Shown: positions 32,559 through 40,631 of the stretch, one piece after another
Position numbering within the stretch: the first letter of the stretch is position 1
Layout of the letters: each line of letters starts with the position of its first letter
NCBI GenBank assembly: GCA_002898275.1
Contig: BEIQ01000002.1
Coordinates: forward strand, 547,760-611,759
Direction of reading: 5' to 3'
DNA: 64,000 nt
Source: a bacterium HR40
Lineage (GTDB): Bacteria; Pseudomonadota; Alphaproteobacteria; Geminicoccales; Geminicoccaceae
Made by a program: the position numbers and the translations under genes
Notes under the pieces: model-generated
Databases searched by the model: none
Told to the model about the DNA's origin: nothing
Seen by the model: the letters and a program-made list of their open reading frames with translations, nothing else

Positions 32559-34553
32559 TCAATCGCTGCGCACCCGGGCGACGGCGAAGGCGGAAAGGGA
32601 CAGGCGACCGTCGCGCAGCGGCACCGACAGGCGATCGAAGGCCTCGGGATCGCGGCAGGCGAGCGAGAAGCTCTCGCCATCGAGAACGGTCGCCGAGAGC
32701 CGATCGCCGAGCCCTTCGATCGCCACCTCCACCGGCGCCGCCTGGAGATGGGCGATCCATGCCTCGCGCCGTCCCGCGAGATCGACGGCGAAGGCGAGGA
32801 CCCGGGTCGGCGCCGGATTGTCGAGGCCGAGGATCCGCGCCCCGGCAAGCCGAGCGAAGCCGCGCAGCACATGGTATTTGGGATAGACCCGCGGCCTGAC
32901 TTCGTCGAACCACGGCTGGGGCCAGTCGGCCGGCGCGAACACGATCCCCGCGGGTCCGACGGGAGCGGCCATGGTGACGATGTCGGGTCCGTGTTCCTCG
33001 ACCACCCGGGCGAGATAACCGGCATACCACGCCGCACCGAGGAGCGCCCGTTCGCGCGGATCCACGGCGCTCATCGCGAGCCGACGATTCTGGGGATTGG
33101 CAGCCGGCGCCTCGCCATAGGGGTTCTCGCGCATGACGATCGAGGTCGGATACAGCCGATAGAGGGCTTCGCCGAGGAACGCACGGGCGCTGCGGAAGAC
33201 GTGCGGCAGGGTCTCGAGGGTCTCGAGGAGCGAGGCGTCGTCGCCGGCATGGAAGATGGGACAGGTATAGTGGCCGACGAAGTCGAAGAGCCCGGCGGGC
33301 GGCCGTTTGCGGTTGAGCTCGGTGAAGAAGGCGAAGGCGCCGCCGCCCAGAGGAGCAGGTGGCAGGATCTCCCGCGCCGCGGCGACGAACTGATGCCAGG
33401 ATGGCGCCGGTGGAAATGGACTTCCCGGCAGCACGCACTTCATGTCACAGCCGAGGCTCACGGCGATCTCGGAAAAACGTACGCCGGCGGCATCGAGGGC
33501 GTCGCGGATGCGGGCGAGATCCCGGCGCAACACCGCGAGATCGGCGGTCGGCCGTCCGGCCCCGTCCTCGCACGGCACGACCGCCTCGAGGAGCAGCTTG
33601 GTGCCCGAGGCGAGGCCGAGCTCGCCATAGCGGCGGAGGGTCGCGGCATCGTGTCCCCGACGGGGATCGAAGCGGCAGCTCAAATGGCGAGGCGAGGCGG
33701 CCCGCAGATCGGGAGCCCGAGCGAGCGCGGCATCCACCTGCTCGGGCAACACGCCGAGGCCGAGCGGGGGCACCGTCCGATGCGTGGGGACTCGAAAGCG
33801 CAAAGTGATGCGGTCGGCCCCGTTCCCGGGAGCCGGGGGCGGTGCAGCGTCGCCCGTGACCTCGAGGCTCACCCGCTGCACGATCGGTTCGCCGCGCGGC
33901 AGCACATAGGGCCAGGGCTTGCGGAGCGGCCGGATGTAGGTCTTGAACGAGGCATCGGTCCAGTTGCGCTGATCCTCGGTCTCGTACGCATCTCCCTCCA
34001 TGCGGCAGCTGACAGCGAGACCGGGCAGCACCTCGTGGCGCATGGCGCGCACGTCCTCGAACGGGCACCAGGGCGAGATCAGCTCGGGGAAACGGCTGTC
34101 TTCGCGGCGGCCGTCGGTATGCTCGATCGCGACCGGCCGGCCCGGCATACCGGCGATCGGGTGGAGCACCACGAACCCCGTGCGGTTCGTCTCGAAATCC
34201 GTCTCCGGCACGGCCTCGGCCTCGAACACCAAGCGACCATCGGCACGGCCGGTGATGCGCGCCCGGTAGCGAAGCGCTTGGCGGGCATCGGCGCAGCGCG
34301 CGGCATAGGCGACGACGAAACCCTCGGGTTCCTCGCGCACCTCGAGTGCATCGATTGCCGGATTGTAGGTGCCCCAATCGCGGTCGCGGACGACGAAGGC
34401 GACCGCGCGGATCGCCTCGCGCCCATGGATGCGAATCCAGCGCAGATTGCCGGCATCGAGCGTGCATTCGAGAGCGCCGGCGCGCAGAGGGCGGAGCTCC
34501 CCCTGCGGTTCCTCGGTACCGAACAAGCGGATGGCCTGCGAGGGATCGCTCAT
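32559..34553 (-). CDS. D-apionate lactonase-like protein, paralogue 1
   Basis: A 664-residue protein, last gene of the minus-strand sugar operon. Its N-terminal domain has 'FVVRDRDWGTYNP', 'ETNRTGFVVLHPIAGMPG' and 'ETEDQRNWTDASFKTY', which I recall as marks of the D-apionate lactonase (ApnL) family; a TIM-barrel-like middle and a small beta C-terminal domain follow. ApnL opens D-apionolactone to D-apionate in apiose breakdown. It shares these motifs with the protein encoded at 40628-42574, so the operon has two paralogues. Start ATG 34553, 27 bases after the upstream permease gene. No signal peptide is seen, so it acts in the cytoplasm. Substrate assignment is inference. Confidence 0.65.
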   Translation of the reverse strand: MSDPSQAIRLFGTEEPQGELRPLRAGALECTLDAGNLRWIRIHGREAIRAVAFVVRDRDWGTYNPAIDALEVREEPEGFVVAYAARCADARQALRYRARITGRADGRLVFEAEAVPETDFETNRTGFVVLHPIAGMPGRPVAIEHTDGRREDSRFPELISPWCPFEDVRAMRHEVLPGLAVSCRMEGDAYETEDQRNWTDASFKTYIRPLRKPWPYVLPRGEPIVQRVSLEVTGDAAPPPAPGNGADRITLRFRVPTHRTVPPLGLGVLPEQVDAALARAPDLRAASPRHLSCRFDPRRGHDAATLRRYGELGLASGTKLLLEAVVPCEDGAGRPTADLAVLRRDLARIRDALDAAGVRFSEIAVSLGCDMKCVLPGSPFPPAPSWHQFVAAAREILPPAPLGGGAFAFFTELNRKRPPAGLFDFVGHYTCPIFHAGDDASLLETLETLPHVFRSARAFLGEALYRLYPTSIVMRENPYGEAPAANPQNRRLAMSAVDPRERALLGAAWYAGYLARVVEEHGPDIVTMAAPVGPAGIVFAPADWPQPWFDEVRPRVYPKYHVLRGFARLAGARILGLDNPAPTRVLAFAVDLAGRREAWIAHLQAAPVEVAIEGLGDRLSATVLDGESFSLACRDPEAFDRLSVPLRDGRLSLSAFAVARVRSD

Positions 34554-34580
34554 GGCCGATGGGCCTCCCTGTTGGCGGGT

Positions 34581-35402
34581 TCAGCTCTTGACTGCACCCA
34601 TGGTGATGCCCCGGACGAGGAAACGCTGCAGCAACGCCACCGCGATGAACACCGGCACCGTGCCGAGGGTGCTCATCGCAGCGATCTTGGCCCAGAAATT
34701 GGACTGAGCTCCGAAATAATGAGTGACCTGAACCGTGAACGTCGTGACGTGACTGCGAGTGAGCACGAGGGCGAATAGGAAATCGTTCCAAGTGAACACA
34801 AAGGTGAAGACTGCGGTCGCTAGCAGCCCTCCTCTCGCAACTGGCAATACGATTTTTGTGAACACCTGGAAGCGACTGGCTCCGTCGACGAGGGCAGCCT
34901 CCTCGAGTTCGAGCGGCACATCCTCGATATAGCCGCGCATCATCCAGATCACGTAAGGCAGGGCGAAGGCGGTGTAGAGGACGACAAGACCGTGGAAGGT
35001 GTCGACCCAGCCGAGCTGCACATAGAGGAGGAATATCGGAAAGACGATGGCGATCGGCGGGACCATGCGGTTGCTGATGATCCACATGGCGAAACGATCG
35101 CCACCGGTGCGGAAGCGAGCCATGCTGTAGGCCGCCATGGTGCCCAAGCTCATCGCGGCGACGGTGCTGGTGGTCGCCACGACGAGGCTGTTCCACACCG
35201 CCCAGGCATCGCCATCCTTGAACAACACCCAGTAGTTGCCGAACTGCAGGCTCTGCGGCCACCAGACGGGAGGATAGGCGAAAATCTCTTCCGGGGTCTT
35301 GAACGAAATCATGACTAGCCAGTAGATGGGAAAGAGAAAGAAGACGAGAGCGAAAGAGACGCCGATGTATCGTCCGACGAGGATTGCCACGCTCCTCCTC
35401 AT
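34581..35402 (-). CDS. ABC sugar transporter permease (CUT1, MalG-like)
   Basis: A 273-residue inner-membrane permease with six hydrophobic helices. 'FFLFPIYWLVMISFKTPEEIF' is the MalG-type first helix and periplasmic loop; the EAA loop reads 'LEEAALVDGASRFQVFTKIVLP', which should dock onto an ATPase. The C-terminus 'LQRFLVRGITMGAVKS' is the classical MalG-family ending. Its ATG overlaps the stop of the partner permease by 4 bases (35399-35402). Confidence 0.92.
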   Translation of the reverse strand: MRRSVAILVGRYIGVSFALVFFLFPIYWLVMISFKTPEEIFAYPPVWWPQSLQFGNYWVLFKDGDAWAVWNSLVVATTSTVAAMSLGTMAAYSMARFRTGGDRFAMWIISNRMVPPIAIVFPIFLLYVQLGWVDTFHGLVVLYTAFALPYVIWMMRGYIEDVPLELEEAALVDGASRFQVFTKIVLPVARGGLLATAVFTFVFTWNDFLFALVLTRSHVTTFTVQVTHYFGAQSNFWAKIAAMSTLGTVPVFIAVALLQRFLVRGITMGAVKS

Positions 35403-36331
35403 CGCGCGATCTCCACCCGCCTCAGTGCCAACATCACCAGGAGAGACAAAAGCAGGACGATGACGACGGCCAACGCTGCCGTGTACGACGTTTCGAATTG
35501 CTGGAATCCAAGGATATAGGCGTAGATCGACACCGTCTCGGTCATGGTTCCGGGACCGCCGCGCGTCAGCGCCCATACCACATCGAACAGTCGGAACAGG
35601 TCGAGGGCACGGATGAGGAGCGCGACCGCCAGGATCGGCCGGATCGATGGCAAGAGGACGCGAAGGACGATGGTGACATAACCCGCGCCGTCGAGTTGTG
35701 CGGCTTCGACCAGCGCGCGATCCACGGCCGAGAGGCCGGCCAGGAGCAAAAGGAACATGAAGGGGGTCCACTGCCAGATCTCGGCCACGAGGATCGCCGG
35801 GTAGACGTAGCGCGGATGGACGGTCCACAGGATCGTCAGCGGTTCGCCGACCATCCAGGACAGGATCTGGTTGACCGGACCGAAGCGGTTATCGAACAGA
35901 AGCCGCCAAGCGGAGCCTGCCACGATGGGCGAGATCACCACCGGCAAGACGAGGAGAGCGATGAAGATCGGTTTGCCGGGAAGCCGTTCCAGCAAGAGCA
36001 AAGCGAGCAGGAGCCCGAGGATCAGCTCCACGGGCAGCGCGATCCCCATGATGAGGAAAGTGTGCCCGAGGGCCTCGCGAAAGCGCTCGTCGGCGAGCAG
36101 TCGAGCATAGTTCACCAGGCCGTGGAAGCGCGTGTCCTCCTCGACGAGGTCGATCCGCTGGAAGCTCACCAGCAGCGTGTAGACGAGCGGGAAAAGCCCG
36201 ACGAAGAGGATGACGGTCACCGCTGGCACGACCATGAGGTAGCGGAACCAGCGTTCCCTCCATGGCGGCCTCGGGGCGGAGGCGGGAGCAGCTTCCCTCG
36301 GGGCGGTACCGGCGAGCCGATCGCGGATCAT
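35399..36331 (-). CDS. ABC sugar transporter permease (CUT1, MalF-like)
   Basis: A 310-residue permease with six membrane helices. 'MVVPAVTVILFVGLFPLVYTLLVSF' is the first; the EAA loop is 'VEAAQLDGAGYVTIVLRVLLPSIRP'; 'RALDLFRLFDVVWALTRGGPG' is typical of UgpA/MalF partners. It forms the channel with the MalG-like subunit and receives substrate from the binding protein encoded 64 bases upstream. No ABC ATPase gene lies in this operon. Confidence 0.92.
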   Translation of the reverse strand: MIRDRLAGTAPREAAPASAPRPPWRERWFRYLMVVPAVTVILFVGLFPLVYTLLVSFQRIDLVEEDTRFHGLVNYARLLADERFREALGHTFLIMGIALPVELILGLLLALLLLERLPGKPIFIALLVLPVVISPIVAGSAWRLLFDNRFGPVNQILSWMVGEPLTILWTVHPRYVYPAILVAEIWQWTPFMFLLLLAGLSAVDRALVEAAQLDGAGYVTIVLRVLLPSIRPILAVALLIRALDLFRLFDVVWALTRGGPGTMTETVSIYAYILGFQQFETSYTAALAVVIVLLLSLLVMLALRRVEIAR

Positions 36332-36395
36332 GGCGGGCGTCCGAGGTGACCGGCGTCCGCGCGCCGACGCCGGTCATCGCTCCATCGTCGCCGCG

Positions 36396-37838
36396 TCAGC
36401 GCGGATAGGCGTTGGGTTTTGCCGCCCATTGCCCATAGGCCTCGCGCTGGCGGTCGAGGCCGACGCGCTCGGTGATCGCGTCCCACTGGGCAGCGACATC
36501 GTCGAGGATCCGCTTCGGATCCTCGCCCGCCCACAGGCGCGAGATGCCCTGGCGCAGCGCCTCCTCGTATTTGTCGGTCTGGATCAGCGACAAATCGAGG
36601 AGTCCGGTCACCGCACCCGCTTGCAGCGCGGCGAGATAGGCCGGGGCATCCGGCCACTTCGCCTGATATTCGGCGCTCGCGAAGTGGGACGTGCGGAACG
36701 GATCGCGCAGTGCATAGGGCAGCTGCACGCGTTTCAGGCTGGTGTCCTTGCTGTTGAGCCACTGGATGAAGAGGTAGGCGGCCTCTTTGTGGCGGCTCGA
36801 GGCGGAAACGGCGAGGGAGAAGCCGGCGGCGAGCTGCGGATGGCCGCCGGGCGGCAAGGCGTAGCCGACCTTGCCCGCGATCTTCGACTTTGGCACCCAC
36901 GCCAGGGCCTGTTCCTCCGTGCCGTAACCCGCCGCCCAGCGCCCGTAGGGCGGCCAGGAAATCGTCATGGCGGTGTCGCCAGCGAGGAAAGCGGCGAGAT
37001 TCTCGACAAACCCCCAGCTTTCCACGCCAGGCGGCATGCACGCGTTCTCTTCCCGCCAGGCCTCGAATACTCGCACCCCGGCCTCGGAGTTGACGGTGGC
37101 TTTCATCGTGTCAGGATCGAAAAATCTGCCGCCCTCGACCCGGAAGCGCTCCTGGAACATGAACTGGCCATAGACCGCCTCCCGGAAGAAGGCTGCGCCA
37201 TAGGGCTTGCCCCCGGTGTGCTGGGTGACGAAGCATGCGACGTCGCGGAATTCCTTCCAGGTCTTGGGAGGTACCGGCAGATCATAGCCGAGCTTGGCCT
37301 TGAAGGCTCGCTGGATATCTGGATCTCCCAGGACGTCCTTGCGATAGTAGAAAACGAATACGTCGCCATCGTCGGGAAAGCCGTAAATGGTGTCTCCTAC
37401 TTTCATTTGGTTGTCACGATAAACAGGTGCAATATCTTCGAGCTCTTCACGATAGCCGTACTTGTCGACATAGGGATCGAGTGGCTCGAGCGCTCCGGCC
37501 CGCACCAGGTCGGCCATCCACGACGGGATGACGTTCAGCGCGTCGTAAGCGCCGCTGCCCGCACGGTGTTCCTGCAGGATTTTGGTGAACATCTCGGCTG
37601 TCGGAACCTCGATCACGTTGACCTTGATACCGGTCAGTTTTTCCCAAAGGGGGCCAGAAAAATTGAGGGGGTCGAGGGACTGCAGGCCAGCTTCCCAGAC
37701 GATGGTGATTTCGGTGCCGCGGTAGCGTTTCGCGGCTTCGACGGCGATGTCATCGGCCTGCTGGGCGGAAGCGGCCGTCGCGAACCCAGCGACGAGCGCG
37801 ATCCCGGCGGTGGTTCTGAGCATCCGACGTCGGTTCAT
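36396..37838 (-). CDS. ABC sugar transporter substrate-binding protein
   Basis: A 480-residue periplasmic binding protein of the extracellular solute-binding family 1. The leader 'MNRRRMLRTTAGIALVAGFATAASA' region has a twin-arginine-like start and an ASA-type cut site. 'ITIVWEAGLQSLDPL', 'LTGIKVNVIEVPTAEMFTKI' and 'VFVFYYRKDVLGDP' are typical of cluster F binding proteins. RBS GGGGAGGAAA precedes ATG 37838. The ligand is probably a sugar or sugar acid/lactone handled by the lactonase-like proteins of the same operon. Confidence 0.9.
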   Translation of the reverse strand: MNRRRMLRTTAGIALVAGFATAASAQQADDIAVEAAKRYRGTEITIVWEAGLQSLDPLNFSGPLWEKLTGIKVNVIEVPTAEMFTKILQEHRAGSGAYDALNVIPSWMADLVRAGALEPLDPYVDKYGYREELEDIAPVYRDNQMKVGDTIYGFPDDGDVFVFYYRKDVLGDPDIQRAFKAKLGYDLPVPPKTWKEFRDVACFVTQHTGGKPYGAAFFREAVYGQFMFQERFRVEGGRFFDPDTMKATVNSEAGVRVFEAWREENACMPPGVESWGFVENLAAFLAGDTAMTISWPPYGRWAAGYGTEEQALAWVPKSKIAGKVGYALPPGGHPQLAAGFSLAVSASSRHKEAAYLFIQWLNSKDTSLKRVQLPYALRDPFRTSHFASAEYQAKWPDAPAYLAALQAGAVTGLLDLSLIQTDKYEEALRQGISRLWAGEDPKRILDDVAAQWDAITERVGLDRQREAYGQWAAKPNAYPR

Positions 37839-37888
37839 GGTGCCGATTTCCTCCCCGTTCGCATCCGGCGCCCGTCGCCGGATTGTCT

Positions 37889-38941
37889 TCATGCGGCGAA
37901 GCGTTCGCGGTTGCGGGCGAGCTTCGCGCGGAAACCCTCGCGCGCTGCGACCTCGCGGTTGACCAAGTGGCGCGGCACCTCGCCCCGCAGGACGGCGACC
38001 ACCGCCTCGATGGCGGACGCGCCGATGCCGGCGAAGCACTCATCGGTCCAGCACAGGGCGTGCGGTGCGAGGATCACATTGTCGAGTTGGAGCAGCGGCT
38101 CGGTGGCCGGGGTGGGTTCGACCTCGAAGACGTCGAGCCCGGCTCCGGCGATCCAGCCCTGCGAGAGGGCCCGATAGAGCGCCCCCTGGTCGACCACCGG
38201 GCCGCGTGCCGTGTTGATGAGGAAGGCCGAGGGTTTCATGAGCCGCAGCCGGTGCTCGTCGACGAGGTGGTAGGTGGCAGGCGAGAGCGGCACGCTCACC
38301 GATAGGAAGTCCGATTCCCGAAAGAGAGTGTCGATATCGACCAGCCTCGCGCCGAGCTCCTCCGCCAGCCTCGGATCGGCGAACGGGTCGTGGGCGAGAA
38401 AGCGCATTCCCAAAGGCCGAGCGAGACGAAACACCTCGGCTCCGATATTGCCCATGCCGAGCTGGCCGAGCGTACGGTGGGTGAGGCCGACACCCATGAA
38501 ATCGGCGCGCCGCGCCCAGCCCTCGGGGCCCATGCGGGTCAGCCGATCTTTCTGCAGCAGCCGTCCGGCGAGGGCGAGAAGCAGGGTGAGGATCGCCACG
38601 GCGACGGGACGACGCACGCCATCGGGAGTGATGGCGAGGCCGATGTCGTGTTCGGTGCAGGCGCCGACATCGACGCTATCGTAGCCGACGCCGAAGCGGG
38701 CAACGAGGGCGAGTCGACCGTCTGGCGGCACGCTCGCGCGGGTGAAGCGGGGCGCGAGGAGGATCAGCGCATCGCAGTGCGATAGGGCCTCGCCCGGGAT
38801 CTCGCCCGTCGGCGCGTCGACCCAGACGAGCTCGACATCGGCCCGGCTGGCGAGGGGCGAAAGGTCGAAACTCGAAAAGGCCGGGCTGCCGTCGGGGCGG
38901 CGGAAGTCGCCGCTCAGCGCCACGCGGAACCGCTCCCTCAT
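37889..38941 (-). CDS. D-2-hydroxyacid dehydrogenase (phosphoglycerate dehydrogenase-like)
   Basis: A 350-residue NAD-dependent dehydrogenase. Catalytic Arg in 'NTARGPVVDQGALYRAL', Glu in 'GLDVFEVEPTPATEPLL' and His in 'ILAPHALCWTDEC' are present; the nucleotide loop is 'LGQLGMGNIGAEVFRLARPLG'. The length fits sugar-acid or hydroxypyruvate/glyoxylate reductases rather than SerA, which carries an ACT domain. ATG 38941 overlaps the aldolase stop by 4 bases. In this operon it could reduce a 2-keto acid or glyoxylate released by sugar-acid cleavage; this is inference. Confidence 0.88.
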   Translation of the reverse strand: MRERFRVALSGDFRRPDGSPAFSSFDLSPLASRADVELVWVDAPTGEIPGEALSHCDALILLAPRFTRASVPPDGRLALVARFGVGYDSVDVGACTEHDIGLAITPDGVRRPVAVAILTLLLALAGRLLQKDRLTRMGPEGWARRADFMGVGLTHRTLGQLGMGNIGAEVFRLARPLGMRFLAHDPFADPRLAEELGARLVDIDTLFRESDFLSVSVPLSPATYHLVDEHRLRLMKPSAFLINTARGPVVDQGALYRALSQGWIAGAGLDVFEVEPTPATEPLLQLDNVILAPHALCWTDECFAGIGASAIEAVVAVLRGEVPRHLVNREVAAREGFRAKLARNRERFAA

Positions 38942-39720
38942 GCCGCACCCTCCCCGAGTCCGGCGCGGATCGCTGCGATCCCTTCCCGCAGCGCCTGCTG
39001 CAACAGCCAGACATCGCCATGATAGCAGATCAGATCGTAACCCGCGCGGGCGAGCGCGATGCCACTCTCGATGTCGGTGACCATGCGCCCGAGATGCTTG
39101 CCGTGGCGCTTGGCGGCACGCTCCACTGCGGCCACTGCGGCGCGGAAGTCGGGATGGTCGAACTGCCCGGGAATGCCGAGGCTGCAGCTCAGGTCGAAAT
39201 GCCCGATCCACAGCACGTCGACGCCTTCGGTGGCGGCGATGGCGTCCGCCTCGGCGATCCCTTCCCGGGTCTCGACGAGAGCCACGAGCAGGCTCCGGCG
39301 GTTCGCCTCGGCGAGCTTCTCGAGCACCGGCCCCGGCCGGTAGTTGTCGTGGGCGATGGCGAGCGCCACCCCGCGCCGCCCGAGCGGCGTGTACTTCATG
39401 GCATCGAGGATCTGCCGGGCTTCTGCGGCCGAGGACAGCATCGGCACGACGAGCCCTTCCGCCCCGCAATCCATGGCCCGCGAGACATGGTCGGGACTCT
39501 TCGACGGAATGCGGACCATGGCCGGAAGCCCGGCCGCTTCGAAATAGCGGAGCGCTGCCTTGAGTGTCTCGAAGCCGAAGGCCGAATGTTCCATGTCGAA
39601 GAACACGAATTCGCAACCCGTGGCCTTGAGAATATGGCCGATGCCCGGAGTGACGAATTCGCCCACATAGTGGCCGAGCTTGACTCCCGACCGGTCGAAC
39701 GAGGTGCGCAAACCGTTCAT
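38938..39720 (-). CDS. HpcH/HpaI-family aldolase
   Basis: A 260-residue class II, metal-dependent aldolase. 'FVFFDMEHSAFGFETLKAAL' carries the active-site His, 'AMDCGAEGLVVPMLSSAAEAR' the loop before the metal Glu in 'VALVETREGIAEADAIAA', and 'VLWIGHFDLSCSLGIPGQFDHP' the metal Asp. Relatives cleave 2-keto-3-deoxy sugar acids or 4-hydroxy-2-oxo acids to pyruvate and an aldehyde. It is coupled on both sides by ATGA overlaps: with the upstream pseudogene (39717-39720) and with the dehydrogenase (38938-38941). Confidence 0.9.
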   Translation of the reverse strand: MNGLRTSFDRSGVKLGHYVGEFVTPGIGHILKATGCEFVFFDMEHSAFGFETLKAALRYFEAAGLPAMVRIPSKSPDHVSRAMDCGAEGLVVPMLSSAAEARQILDAMKYTPLGRRGVALAIAHDNYRPGPVLEKLAEANRRSLLVALVETREGIAEADAIAATEGVDVLWIGHFDLSCSLGIPGQFDHPDFRAAVAAVERAAKRHGKHLGRMVTDIESGIALARAGYDLICYHGDVWLLQQALREGIAAIRAGLGEGAA

Positions 39721-40631
39721 GCCTGGCCTCCCGGATCGCAGATCTCGATCGCACTCTGACGCACCGGACGCGCGGCGAATAGGCGCTCGCGCCAGTCGGG
39801 CCGGAGGATTGGCGTCTTTGTCGACTCGACGGCGAGGAACGCGCCACCGGAAAAACGGCCGGGAAAGGCGCCGAACGGGATACCGAGCTCGATCGACCGA
39901 TGGCCGAGCGTGCCATCCACGAGCGCCGCGCGGGTACGCCGCGGCGGATCGCTTCCTCTGTCGCTTCGCGCAGCACCGTCGCGAAGGCGGCACCCACGCT
40001 CTCGGACCGCGCCGGCTCGAGGGTCGTGCGCTGGGTCCGGCTTACCGGTCGATAGAGGGTGCGCGCGATCGCCTCGCATCGGGCATAGTGCTCTTGCGGA
40101 TCCTGGACGAGCGCGCAGACGATCGTCTGTGGCGCCCGCTCGCCGCCCGAGACATCCCCTGGCGCCTCGAGCGTCGCCGAGCCGCCCGATTTTCGACCAG
40201 GCGCGACAGTCCCATCCGAGTCGCGGACGGCGAGAGAGATAGCCCGAGCCATTGCGACGGGCGTCGAGGGGCAGCCGGCTGCGACGGCCCACTTCGGGGA
40301 AGCCCACGAGGCCGACGCTGTCGAGGCTGACCATCGCGCAGCTCCCGCCGAGCGCCGGCACGAGATCGTGGCGCCGCCGCATGTCGTCGATCTCGCCCGT
40401 GAGGTTCGGCGCAGACATCGGCAGCCCGCCGAGACGCTCGGCATGTTCGCGGAGGACGGGGCTCACCGGGCGGGCGCGCGCCTCGAAGGGGCGGTGCGGT
40501 CCGTCCGCCAGAAGTTCGCCGTCCCCGGTGAAATCGATGCCCGCCGGACAGAGCTGGTCGACGAGCTCGGCGACGCGTGGCGGATCGATGCCGCTCTCGA
40601 GCAGATAGCGAGTGGAGACCCGAAGGTTCAT
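39717..40631 (-). pseudogene. Chimeric remnant: RuBisCO-like protein fragment joined to ApnO-like dehydrogenase fragment
   Basis: Reading from the ATG at 40631, which overlaps the upstream lactonase stop (ATGA), the first ~140 codons match the middle of a RuBisCO-like protein: 'GIDPPRVAELVDQLCPAGIDF', 'ELLADGPHRPFEARARPV', 'SAPNLTGEIDDMRRRHDLV', 'GGSCAMVSLDSVGLVGF', 'RNGSGYLSR'. The active-site DFxKDDE is changed to DFTGDGE, losing the carbamylated Lys. Near 40195 similarity jumps to another frame reading 'TIVCALVQDPQEHYARCEAIARTLYRPVSR' and 'ESVGAAFATVLREATEEAIRRGVP', like the second half of D-apionate oxidoisomerase/phosphogluconate-dehydrogenase-type proteins. One base lost in a CCC run (coding strand; 39932-39934) then returns to the first frame for 'LVDGTLGHRSIELGIPFGAFPG' to the end. 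The RLP lacks its N-domain and C-terminal half. A non-functional deletion fusion is the best explanation. Confidence 0.72.
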
